The translations under genes were made by a program, and so were the position numbers. Positions 23,941 through 32,062 of a DNA stretch of 49,820 nucleotides are shown here, in pieces. The notes below the pieces were generated by a model, which was not told the origin of the DNA, ran no database searches, and saw only the letters and a list, made by a program, of their open reading frames with translations. The first letter of the stretch is position 1. Each line of letters starts with the position of its first letter. The stretch comes from Chloroflexota bacterium (lineage in GTDB: Bacteria; Chloroflexota; Chloroflexia; Chloroflexales; Roseiflexaceae), in assembly GCA_013388755.1 (NCBI GenBank), contig JACAEQ010000099.1:1-49820 (forward strand), in the 5' to 3' direction.

Positions 23941-25902
23941 ATGGACTGGATTATCTGGCTGATTCCCGCCTTTCCGCTCCTCGGATTCGTGCTCAACGCC
24001 CTGGTTGTGCGCCAGGAGCGCCAGGCCGGCATCCTGGCGTCGGCCATGGTCGGGCTGTCGTTTGCAACGACGATCGCGGCGATGGCGACACTGGAAGGCA
24101 CACCGGCGGAGGCCAGGCGGCTGACCTGGACATTGTGGGAATGGATCAGCATTGATGACTTTCGGGTGGCCTTCGGCTTGCTGTTCGACCCGTTGACCGC
24201 CGTCATGGCGCTGCTGGTCACCGGCGTCGGCGGGCTCATCCATGTCTACGCGATCGGCTACATGCATGGCGATGCCCGGCCCGTGCGTTTCTTTGCCTAT
24301 ATGAACCTGTTTGTGTTCGCCATGCTGATGCTGGTCATGGCGGACAACCTGCTGCTCCTGTTTCTGGGCTGGGAAGGGGTCGGCCTCTGCTCGTTCCTGC
24401 TGATCGGGCATTATTTCGACCGGCGCACGGTGCAACCGGGGATCAATCCTTCCGACGCGGCAGTCAAAGCCTTTGTCGTGAATCGTATTGGCGACGCGGC
24501 CCTCCTGGCGGCGCTCTTTGCGATCTTCACCAACTTTGGCACGCTGTCGTTCTATCCGAACCCACAACTCGGCCTCACCGGCTACCTCGACCAGGCGATC
24601 ATCGTTGCTGGCCAGAGTATTGATTTCGGCGCATTCGGCCAGTTGCCCCTGATGACCGCCATCACACTGCTCATGCTCGTCGCCGTGGCCGGCAAGTCGG
24701 CACAATTACCATTGTATACCTGGCTGCCCGATGCCATGGCCGGCCCGACCCCCGTGTCGGCGCTGATCCATGCGGCAACCATGGTCACCTCCGGCGTCTA
24801 CCTGATTGTTCGCAATGCCGCCCTCTTCGATCAGCCGGCATCGGCTGCACCCTGGGTGCTGGTGATTGGCGTGGTCACGGCATTCATCGGGGCGACCGCT
24901 GCCGTGGCGCAGCTCGACATCAAGCGGGTGCTGGCGTACTCGACGATCTCACAACTCGGCTTCATGGTCGCGGCCGTCGGCATGGGCGCGTATGTCGCCG
25001 GCATGTTTCACCTGCTGACCCATGGCCTGTTCAAGGCGTTGCTCTTCCTTGCTGCTGGTTCGGTCATTCATGGTATTGGTGACCAGCAGGACATGCGACG
25101 CATGGGGGGGTTGCGCACCACACTGCCAACAACCTTTCGCCTGTATGCCATCGGCGCGCTGGCGCTCGGCGGCATCTTTCCGCTGGCCGGATTCTGGAGC
25201 AAGGATGAGATCATCGCCCATGCCTGGTTCGACGCGCGCAGCCCGCTGGCGGCCATCGTCCTGGTGCTGACTTCGGCGATTACGGCGTTCTATATGGGCC
25301 GCCAGACTGGCATGGTGTTCTACGGCCGGCCACGTGATCCGGCACTGCATCCGCATGAAAGCGGCCCGCTGATGCGCTGGCCGATGATCATCCTGGCCGC
25401 TGGCGCAATCCCTGGTGGTCTGATTAACTTTCCTGGCCTGCACTGGCTCAATAGCTATCTGCGGCCAGTTCTGCAGGAGCCGGAAGTCATCTATACCCTC
25501 GGTATGGGAGTGCTCGCAACCATCACCACGCTTTTGAGCGCCGGCACAGCATACCTCGGCTGGAAAACCTACGCGCACGACCTGGAGTTGCGAATACGTG
25601 TCGGCAAAGACGACCCGGCGTTACGCTATCTTGGCGATCTGTGGCGCGGCATGGAGATCGGCTGGGGTCTCGACTGGCTGTACCAGCGAGCGTTCGTGCG
25701 GCCATACCGCGCCGCAGCAGATTTCTTCAGCGATGCATTCGATCGCCAGGGGATCGACGGCGTTCTGGTCGGAGGGGCAGCGCGCAGCATGAACTGGCTG
25801 GCCGGCGGATTGCGTGCCGCGCAGACCGGATATGTCAGAACTTATGCGCTGGCGTTCCTGCTTGGCGTGATCATGCTCGTGGCATATTTCACATTGCGGT
25901 GA
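23941..25902 (+). CDS. nuoL: NADH-quinone oxidoreductase subunit L
   Basis: A 653-residue antiporter-like proton-translocating subunit at the far end of the membrane arm. Family blocks: NLFVFAMLMLVMADNLLLLFLGWEGVGLCSFLLIGHYF (with the conserved Glu), AVKAFVVNRIGDAALL, AGKSAQLPLYTWLPDAMAGPTPVSALIHAATMVTSGVYL (with its Lys), and DIKRVLAYSTISQLGFMVAAVGMG. The long C-terminal lateral helix region is present (after about residue 510), ending AFLLGVIMLVAYFTLR. AGGA 9 nt upstream supports the start. It may need its own transcript or read-through past the MITE-like element upstream. Confidence 0.97.
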   Translation: MDWIIWLIPAFPLLGFVLNALVVRQERQAGILASAMVGLSFATTIAAMATLEGTPAEARRLTWTLWEWISIDDFRVAFGLLFDPLTAVMALLVTGVGGLIHVYAIGYMHGDARPVRFFAYMNLFVFAMLMLVMADNLLLLFLGWEGVGLCSFLLIGHYFDRRTVQPGINPSDAAVKAFVVNRIGDAALLAALFAIFTNFGTLSFYPNPQLGLTGYLDQAIIVAGQSIDFGAFGQLPLMTAITLLMLVAVAGKSAQLPLYTWLPDAMAGPTPVSALIHAATMVTSGVYLIVRNAALFDQPASAAPWVLVIGVVTAFIGATAAVAQLDIKRVLAYSTISQLGFMVAAVGMGAYVAGMFHLLTHGLFKALLFLAAGSVIHGIGDQQDMRRMGGLRTTLPTTFRLYAIGALALGGIFPLAGFWSKDEIIAHAWFDARSPLAAIVLVLTSAITAFYMGRQTGMVFYGRPRDPALHPHESGPLMRWPMIILAAGAIPGGLINFPGLHWLNSYLRPVLQEPEVIYTLGMGVLATITTLLSAGTAYLGWKTYAHDLELRIRVGKDDPALRYLGDLWRGMEIGWGLDWLYQRAFVRPYRAAADFFSDAFDRQGIDGVLVGGAARSMNWLAGGLRAAQTGYVRTYALAFLLGVIMLVAYFTLR

Positions 25903-25905
25903 TCA

Positions 25906-27429
25906 ATGAATGCGTTTCCGATCCTCTCGTTGATTGTCTGGCTGCCGGCGCTTGGAGCACTCGGTGTACTGGCGTTGCCACGCGCAAACCTTCAGGCGCA
26001 GCGGGCGGTGGCGATGGGCGCCGCACTTCTGGCGCTCGCGGCAGCGATCTTGCTCGTTGTGCTGTTCGACCGTAACCAGGCTGGCTTCCAGTTTGTCGAG
26101 AGCTTCGCCTGGGTGCCTTCCTGGGGAATCAGTTACACCGTTTCGGTTGACGGCATCAGCCTGTGGCTGGTGGCGCTGACCGCGTTTCTCACGCCGATCG
26201 CGCTGGCGGCCAGCCATGGCGCGATCGAACGCCAGGAGCGCGCCTTTCTGGCGCTGGTGCTGATGCTTGCCAGCGGGATGACCGGCGTGTTCGTCGCGCA
26301 AGACATGCTCTTGTTCTATGTGTTCTTTGAGTTTACGCTGGTCCCGACCGCGCTGTTGATCGGTATCTGGGGAGGAGCGGGGCGCCGCCAGGCGGCCATC
26401 AAGTTCTTTGTGTACACCTTCGCCGGTTCGGTCTTTCTGTTGCCTGGTATCATCGGGTTGCACCTGCTACACCGGCAGGCCACCGGCGTCGCCACCTTCG
26501 ATATCGCCACCATCCTGGCGAGCCTGCAACTTGGCGCGTTCCAGCTCGACCCGGCGGCGGAGCGCCTGCTGTTCGGGCTGTTCTTCATCGGCTTTGCCGT
26601 CAAAGCACCGATCTGGCCGTTCCATACCTGGATGACAACGGCGCACGCCGAAGCCCCCTCATCCGGCGCGATCGATATTGCCGGCCTGATCCTGAAAATT
26701 GGCGCGTATGGACTCATCCGCTTCAACGTGCAACTCTTTCCCGCCGCTGCAGCCTGGGCCGCGCCGGCCATCGGCGTACTGGCCGTGATCAGCATTGTGT
26801 ATGCCGCCTGGGTCGCCTATCAGCAGACGGACATGAAACGCCTGCTCGCTTATGCGTCGGTCAGCCACCTGGGATTTATCGTGCTCGGCATGTTCGCGCT
26901 GAATGCCCAGGGAATTGCGGGTGCGGTGGCGCATATGGTGAATAGCGCGCTGACGACCGGCGCACTGTTTCTGGTTGTGGGGATGCTGGCGGCGCGACGC
27001 GACTCGCGCGATCTGCGCGCGTTTGGCGGGATGTGGAAAGCTACACCGGTGCTTGGTAGCCTGACTCTCATTCTGGTCCTTGGCGCGATTGGCCTGCCGG
27101 GCCTGAACGGTTTCGCCAGCGAATTCGCCCTGTTGCAGGGCGCCTGGCGGTCACCAGGTATCGGCTGGCGTTATACGCTACTGGCGGTTCTTGGCGTCGC
27201 GCTGGCGGCTGTTTACCTGTTGCACATGTACCGCGCAACGTTTATGGGGGAGGTGCCGCCGGATCTGGCGCAGACACCTGATGTGCGGCCGCGCGAACTG
27301 GTGCTCCTGACAACCATGGCAACGGTCGTGGTGGTCCTTGGTCTCTACCCTGCGCTGCTGTTCGGGCCAATGCAGCAATCGGTGACGCAAATCGCTCAGG
27401 GGACATTGCAGTACCTGGCAAGCCGATAA
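25906..27429 (+). CDS. nuoM: NADH-quinone oxidoreductase subunit M
   Basis: A 507-residue antiporter-like subunit, about 14 helices. Conserved parts: FVAQDMLLFYVFFEFTLVPTALLIGIWGG (membrane Glu), FAVKAPIWPFHTWMTTAHAEAPSSGAIDIAGLILKIGAYGLIR (Lys), TDMKRLLAYASVSHLGFIVLGMFALN. It starts 3 nt after nuoL with no strong ribosome site, implying coupling. Its end is followed by a 29-nt gap with a short ATGTTGA/ACGGTAC heptamer-like stretch before nuoN. Confidence 0.97.
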   Translation: MNAFPILSLIVWLPALGALGVLALPRANLQAQRAVAMGAALLALAAAILLVVLFDRNQAGFQFVESFAWVPSWGISYTVSVDGISLWLVALTAFLTPIALAASHGAIERQERAFLALVLMLASGMTGVFVAQDMLLFYVFFEFTLVPTALLIGIWGGAGRRQAAIKFFVYTFAGSVFLLPGIIGLHLLHRQATGVATFDIATILASLQLGAFQLDPAAERLLFGLFFIGFAVKAPIWPFHTWMTTAHAEAPSSGAIDIAGLILKIGAYGLIRFNVQLFPAAAAWAAPAIGVLAVISIVYAAWVAYQQTDMKRLLAYASVSHLGFIVLGMFALNAQGIAGAVAHMVNSALTTGALFLVVGMLAARRDSRDLRAFGGMWKATPVLGSLTLILVLGAIGLPGLNGFASEFALLQGAWRSPGIGWRYTLLAVLGVALAAVYLLHMYRATFMGEVPPDLAQTPDVRPRELVLLTTMATVVVVLGLYPALLFGPMQQSVTQIAQGTLQYLASR

Positions 27430-27458
27430 GAGGGCCGGGTGAATGTTGAACGGTACAT

Positions 27459-28949
27459 ATGACAGAGATCACAATCCCTCCGATTGACTGGCGCGTGGCC
27501 ACGCAACTCTGCATCATCTTCGGCTGGGCCTCGGTCCTGCTGATCATTGCCCTGTTCGTGCCGCGGTCGCGTATCCGGGTGGTCGGCTACCTGGCAATCG
27601 CCGGGCTGGTAGTGGCAGCGGGTGCCGGTATACCATTCTGGGGTGGCAGCGCCGAAACATTCGGCGGCATGTTGCGACTGGACACCTACAGCATGATGCT
27701 CAACTGGCTCTTCCTCGCCGCTGCGGCGGTGGTCATTGCCTATTCGCTGAACTATCTGCCGAAACACGGCATTGAGCACGGCGAATACTATGTGCTGGTG
27801 TTGTTCGCCACCGCCGGCATGATGCTGCTGGCGCAGGGCGGCGACCTGATCGTGCTCTTCCTCGGGCTGGAACTCCTGTCACTCACGCTGTACGTACTGA
27901 CAGGCTTTGCCTATCCGCGTGAAACGTCCGAAGAGTCGGGCATGAAATATCTGCTCACCGGTGCCTTTGCCGGTGGGTTCATCGTCTTCGGCATCGCACT
28001 GATTTATGGCGCAACCGGCAGCCTGAACCTGGCGGCAATTGGCGACACGCTGGCGCGCGCGGCGCTGGCGGCGGAAGATCGCACCTATCTGTATGCGGGG
28101 GCAGCGCTGATTGTTACCGGCTTCGGGTATAAGATCGCGATGGCGCCGTTCCATATGTGGGCGCCTGATGTGTATGAGGGCGCGCCGACGCCGGTCGCCG
28201 CGTTCCTCTCCGTTGGCAGCAAGGCTGCCGGTTTCGCCGCGCTGGTACGCTTTCTGGTCGAAGCCATGGGCAGCCAGTGGCCAGTCTGGGCACCGGCGCT
28301 GGCGACACTGGCGATCGCTACCCTGTTGCTGGGCAATATCGGCGCGCTGATCCAGAACAATGTCAAACGCATGCTCGCCTATTCGAGCGTGGGGCATGCC
28401 GGCTATATGCTACTCGGCGTGCTGGCGGCCGGCGCTCCCGGAGGTATGGCGGGGCAGCGCGGCGTCGAGGCGGTGCTGCTCTACCTGCTGGCATACATGC
28501 TAACGAACCTGGGCGCGTTCGGGGTGCTGATCGCGCTTGAGCAACGCGGTGAACTGACGTGGGATATCAACCAGTTCGCCGGCCTGTGGGCACGTCGCCC
28601 GCTGCTGGCGAGCGCGATGGCGATCTGTCTGCTTTCGCTGGCAGGCGTGCCGCCCACCGCCGGCTTCTGGGGCAAGTTTTACGTCTTTACCGCAGCCTGG
28701 CAGGCAGGTTTTGGCTGGTTGACGATAATCGGCATTCTCACCGCCGCGATTGCCGCGTTCTACTATGTGCGCATTGTGGTGCAGATGTTTACGGCCGAAC
28801 CATCGCGTGAGACGCCAGCTGAGACCGACCCGGCGCTACGGGCCGGCCTGGTCATCGCCATCGCCGGCATCCTGGTGCTGGGATTTATGCCCGCGCCAGC
28901 AATCGACCTGGTGCAACGCTCGGTACTGGCCACCGTGGGCGGGCAGTAG
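27459..28949 (+). CDS. nuoN: NADH-quinone oxidoreductase subunit N
   Basis: A 496-residue antiporter-like subunit, last gene of the cluster. DLIVLFLGLELLSLTLYVLTGF carries the conserved Glu, YKIAMAPFHMWAPDVYEGAPTPVAAFLSVGSKAAGFAAL the Lys block, and NVKRMLAYSSVGHAGYMLLGVLA and LSLAGVPPTAGFWGKFYVF are typical. It starts 29 nt after nuoM with a weak ribosome site. The stop lies in the loop of a small GGCGG/CCGCC hairpin (28938-28955), then a REP-like repeat follows, either of which might end the operon transcript. Confidence 0.97.
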   Translation: MTEITIPPIDWRVATQLCIIFGWASVLLIIALFVPRSRIRVVGYLAIAGLVVAAGAGIPFWGGSAETFGGMLRLDTYSMMLNWLFLAAAAVVIAYSLNYLPKHGIEHGEYYVLVLFATAGMMLLAQGGDLIVLFLGLELLSLTLYVLTGFAYPRETSEESGMKYLLTGAFAGGFIVFGIALIYGATGSLNLAAIGDTLARAALAAEDRTYLYAGAALIVTGFGYKIAMAPFHMWAPDVYEGAPTPVAAFLSVGSKAAGFAALVRFLVEAMGSQWPVWAPALATLAIATLLLGNIGALIQNNVKRMLAYSSVGHAGYMLLGVLAAGAPGGMAGQRGVEAVLLYLLAYMLTNLGAFGVLIALEQRGELTWDINQFAGLWARRPLLASAMAICLLSLAGVPPTAGFWGKFYVFTAAWQAGFGWLTIIGILTAAIAAFYYVRIVVQMFTAEPSRETPAETDPALRAGLVIAIAGILVLGFMPAPAIDLVQRSVLATVGGQ

Positions 28950-28956
28950 TCCGCCT

Positions 28957-29062
28957 AACGGATGGTTGGATGGCATTGCGAGTGACGCGACGCGATCGAC
29001 CGGCGCAAGCAGAGGGTGCTTCAGCCCCGCGTCGCTCGCTGTACGCTGCAGTGTTCGCCTAC
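28957..29062. repeat. REP/MITE-like repeat between convergent nuoN and lipoprotein genes
   Basis: TAACGGATGGTTGGATGGC then ATTGCGAGTGACGCGACGCGA matches the arms at 15055 and 124-151; GCGTCGCTCGC and TGTTCGCCTACC near 29030-29062 form the diverged right arm. The right end runs into the stop codon of the lipoprotein gene (29059-29061). A hairpin here could serve as a bidirectional transcript end. Confidence 0.55.
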
Positions 29063-29490
29063 CTGGTGCCCTTCAGGGTATAGACAACGATACCCTGCCC
29101 GCCGAACTTTGATGCGTCAATCGCCCCCACAACGAGCGCCGTCGTGCCATGCTCGTACCCGTCGAGCAGAACATCACCCTGCAGGCCAGGCATGCGCGGC
29201 AGGTGCCACCAGCCCTGATCGGTGAGCGCCGCATAGTGCCTGTGGATATCTTCCAGGGTGCCATCATCAACAATGTAGACTGCCTCGGCCAGGCTCTCCT
29301 CTTTCACGGCGTCCTTGCGCATTTCTTCGAGCGCAACGGTTTTCCAGCCAGCTATGATCGTATCCACCTTTTCACTGCCGCTGCTTTCGAATGGACGGGA
29401 CTGCGGTGGCGGCGGAACCGTTGTATCACCGCCGCCGCATGCTGTAAGCGTGAACAGTGCAAGCGCCACAAGGGCAACCAGTCGCCACAT
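29059..29490 (-). CDS. Small lipoprotein, unknown function
   Basis: A 143-residue predicted lipoprotein. MWRLVALVALALFTLTACGG is a clear signal with lipobox LTAC (Cys18), followed by a short Pro-rich linker. The mature domain (about 35-143) runs GWKTVALEEMRKDAVKEESL, IVDDGTLEDIHRHYAALTDQGW and ends TALVVGAIDASKFGGQGIVVYTLKG. Its pattern suggests a compact alpha/beta domain in which a residue pair (here DIHRHY...GW) recurs, but no family is named. It would be anchored outside the membrane. It stands alone, convergent with nuoN, so no operon context. Confidence 0.82.
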   Translation of the reverse strand: MWRLVALVALALFTLTACGGGDTTVPPPPQSRPFESSGSEKVDTIIAGWKTVALEEMRKDAVKEESLAEAVYIVDDGTLEDIHRHYAALTDQGWWHLPRMPGLQGDVLLDGYEHGTTALVVGAIDASKFGGQGIVVYTLKGTR

Positions 29491-29528
29491 GGTGCCAACC
29501 TCATATGTCGTTGAATCCGCGAGCCGAT

Positions 29529-29534
29529 ATTATA
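29529..29534 (-). promoter_or_regulatory. Extended -10 promoter of the lipoprotein gene
   Basis: TGCTATAAT on the minus strand (TGn + perfect TATAAT), with a predicted start near 29522 and a 32-nt leader to the ATG at 29490. The -35 is weak, as allowed for extended -10 promoters. Confidence 0.5.
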
Positions 29535-29685
29535 GCATTCCAGCGGGTGTTCCGTGTTGAAGATCGACGAGTGTCGCGAAATAGATTGTGAAATGCACAC
29601 CTTCCGAAAAGCATACAACGCGGCGCAATCCGGCTTACCGGCGCTCACGGCGCGTCATCAGGGCCATACGGCACTGTCATCGAAT

Positions 29686-31554
29686 TCAGATCGTTGCGAT
29701 CGCCGGTGCCAGCGCCGCACATAGGTCGCCCCACGTCGGAGGATCGCCCGATACATCGGCAGGCAACCCGGCAACAGCAAGCGCGGCTGCGACCTCGACG
29801 CGACTCAACGGCGCATCCGTGAGCGCCGGATCAAGTGCTGGAACCGCGTCTGACCCGGCGACGCGCAACACGGCCTGGAGAACCGCAGAAGCTTCCGCGC
29901 GAGCGATCGGCTCACCGGGACGCACCGCGAGCGACGCGGCGCGCGGGCCGCCATGCGCAAGCGCCCCGTGTAGCAAGAGAACCTGCGTTGCGACAAACAG
30001 CGGATGGCCGGGCGGCACATCGATCGCCCAGGCCAGTGGCATGCCCCGTTCGAGCAGGCCGCGCTGAAAGCGGCGCATGGCCGCACCTTCCCACACCATG
30101 CGCGGCACAACGCTCCGGGCAACACAATGTGCGGCCAGCGCACCCGCTGCTTCGCCGATGTTCCACTCCACCGGGTGCAGGCGGTACGACCCGTTCGACA
30201 AATGGGTCGTGCCGATGTTCTTGCAGGCCGCCAGCAGATTGGCCGGGCGCTGCGGGATCAGCGCGCCGAGCGGAATCTGAAATGGCAGCGTCGGCTCGAA
30301 CATGCTCCGCGGATTACCCACGGCCGGGTGCAAATCCATGAAGTACCAGCCGACACCGCACGAGTCCGCAACATGGACGGCGCGCGCCATATCGCGCCCG
30401 GCGGCAAGGATGTCGTGCGCGACTACCCGGCGCAGCGCCAGAATACGGCGCGACTCGCGAATATAGGGCGCCTTCGAGAGACCGTCGGCGGTTCCCATCA
30501 CGTGAGGGAGCATGCGCAGACCAGGATAGCCGTTCCCGTGCCCATCATCACGCGGCACCTCGGTCTGCAACCAGTAGAGGAACGCCAGCGAGAGGCGTTT
30601 TGCCTCATCGAGCATTGACGCGCGTTCGGTAGCAGTCGCGCCGATGAGATCGCCGTGGTGGTAGTCGTTTGCGTTCCAGTTGATCATTGCCACGTCGCGC
30701 AGCGCGCCGGAGGGGTCGAGCAACCTGCCGGACACCAGGCGACGGTACGTCCAGAATGGCGGCAGACCGGTCGGCCCACTCTCGAACACACGAAACGGGC
30801 GCGGCATCCCATCACGCGCTGTGAGGGTCAGCGTGAAGGGCTGCCGATTGCGCAACCGTTCGTATCCTTCCGGCTTCGGAATCGTATGATCCTCACCGGG
30901 CCGGTACTCAACGGCGAAGCAGAAGGTGAACCCCTGTACCTCGCCGGGTCGCGCCTCCTCTGGCGCATCGGCCTCGCCGGTATCGGCACGCGCCTCCGCA
31001 CCCGTTACCCACGGCGTGCCGCTCAGCGGCAGCAGATCCCCGAGTTCGGTCGCGTCCAGAAACATACGCGCCGCCACGGTAACGGCCTCGCCACCACGCT
31101 GCACGGTGACGTTGCGGAGCAGATCACCGCTGGTCTCGGCTGCCACTGGCATATGGTTGTGAAGAATCGTCAGGCGCCCGGCAGCGACATGTGGCGCAAG
31201 CATGGACCCGATCACATCCACGGCGACTCGTGGCTCAAAGCAGAGCGCCGAGACCCAGGCATCGCCGGGGTTGAGCGGCGAGCCATCAGGCATGGCAGCG
31301 ACACCATACCGGCGGCGGTAATGATCGCGGATGGCCTCGCGAAACGACGCATAGCTGCGCGTTGCGCCGAACGTTTCGATATAGCGATGCTCATCGAGCG
31401 CACTGACACCCTGACTGGTCGCCTGGCCGCCGAGCCAGTCAGTCGCTTCCGTCAGAACGACCGACGCGCCGGCCTCGCAAGCCGCGAGCGCCGCGGCTAC
31501 CCCGCCGAGGCCGCCGCCAATGATCGCAATATCACACGAAAACCTGGTGTTCAT
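29686..31554 (-). CDS. FAD-dependent oxidoreductase with SLH-like C-terminal segment
   Basis: A 622-residue flavoprotein of the FAD-dependent oxidoreductase group typified by PF12831. Residues 8-40 form the dinucleotide fold (DIAIIGGGLGGVAAALAACEAGASVVLTEA, then DWLGGQATSQGVSALDEH). Later conserved parts are ARMFLDATELGDLLPLSG, KAPYIRESRRILALRRVVAHDI, MEFTLP-type 'SMFEPTLPFQIPLGALIP' and NLLAACKNIGTTHLSNGSYRLHPVEWNIGEAAGALA, which binds the FAD adenine end. After about residue 535, two short units (VRPGEPIARAEASAVLQAV and DAPLSRVEVAAALAVAG) resemble S-layer homology repeats. No signal peptide is evident, which is odd for an SLH protein. AGGG precedes the ATG. Substrate unknown. Confidence 0.88.
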   Translation of the reverse strand: MNTRFSCDIAIIGGGLGGVAAALAACEAGASVVLTEATDWLGGQATSQGVSALDEHRYIETFGATRSYASFREAIRDHYRRRYGVAAMPDGSPLNPGDAWVSALCFEPRVAVDVIGSMLAPHVAAGRLTILHNHMPVAAETSGDLLRNVTVQRGGEAVTVAARMFLDATELGDLLPLSGTPWVTGAEARADTGEADAPEEARPGEVQGFTFCFAVEYRPGEDHTIPKPEGYERLRNRQPFTLTLTARDGMPRPFRVFESGPTGLPPFWTYRRLVSGRLLDPSGALRDVAMINWNANDYHHGDLIGATATERASMLDEAKRLSLAFLYWLQTEVPRDDGHGNGYPGLRMLPHVMGTADGLSKAPYIRESRRILALRRVVAHDILAAGRDMARAVHVADSCGVGWYFMDLHPAVGNPRSMFEPTLPFQIPLGALIPQRPANLLAACKNIGTTHLSNGSYRLHPVEWNIGEAAGALAAHCVARSVVPRMVWEGAAMRRFQRGLLERGMPLAWAIDVPPGHPLFVATQVLLLHGALAHGGPRAASLAVRPGEPIARAEASAVLQAVLRVAGSDAVPALDPALTDAPLSRVEVAAALAVAGLPADVSGDPPTWGDLCAALAPAIATI

Positions 31555-31839
31555 AACCCTGCTTTATCGGGCGGTGGAGCGAATGCGAGCGGGGGATGGA
31601 CCGTGGTCCGGGTCATCAGCGTGACTCCTTGCAGGCAGCTGGTGAACAGAGAGCGATGAACGCTATTGTACCACGCGCATTGATCCGGCGGGTCGGGACG
31701 CCGCAAGCGCCATGTCACGTTACCCCGCCGACGCAGAAAACATTCTTTCGAGCAGTGTGAACACGTGCCGCGAGGGCGCGTTGTGACTGGTGTATAATTG
31801 GCATTGACGATGATGGACTGGCCTTCACGAGTGTCATGA

Positions 31840-32057
31840 GATTGGATGTCAGTGTGCGCGCAGCGACGCAATCTCCCATCTTCCGGGTCAGTGCGCGCGC
31901 AGCGACGCAATCTCCCATCTTCCGGGTCAGTGCGCGCGCAGCGACGCAATCTCCTCATCAAACGCCGAGATTGCTTCAGCCATGCTGCGCTCGCTGCAGT
32001 CGGTCGCTCGTGCTTCGCGCAATGACACGCGGCATAGCGTTGTTCAGATAGGCTCCT
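31840..32057. mobile_element. MITE-like element abutting the MFS gene start
   Basis: Left arm ATTGGATGTCAGTGTGCGCG (31841-31860) and right arm TCGCTCGTGCTTCGCGCAATGACA (about 32004-32027) are inverted; the right edge GTTGTTCAGATAGGC (32039-32053) matches the TIR seen at 23821-23833. The tandem 39-bp repeats expand its left arm. The element ends about 6 nt before the MFS ATG at 32063, so it forms the 5' leader. The rest of 31555-31839 shows no gene. Confidence 0.5.
31848..31952. repeat. 39-bp tandem direct repeat, about 2.7 copies
   Basis: Unit 1 at 31848-31886 and unit 2 at 31887-31925 differ at one base (GTCAGTGTGCG versus GTCAGTGCGCG); a partial third (GTCAGTGCGCGCGCAGCGAC, GCAATCTCC) runs to about 31952. 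Each unit contains a half of the REP-like palindrome (GCGCAGCGACGCAATCTC). Period 39 is a multiple of three, so the minus strand reads as 13-residue repeats, but no real gene is there. Confidence 0.85.
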
Positions 32058-32062
32058 GGCCC

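Noticed and set aside
31848-31952. Possible CRISPR array
   Set aside because: The units are directly adjacent with no unique spacers, and no cas genes are nearby; this is a simple tandem repeat.
31551-31961. Minus-strand ORF with 13-residue repeats (DPEDGRLRRCA type)
   Set aside because: Produced by the 39-bp tandem DNA repeat in a non-coding element; no ribosome site or family.
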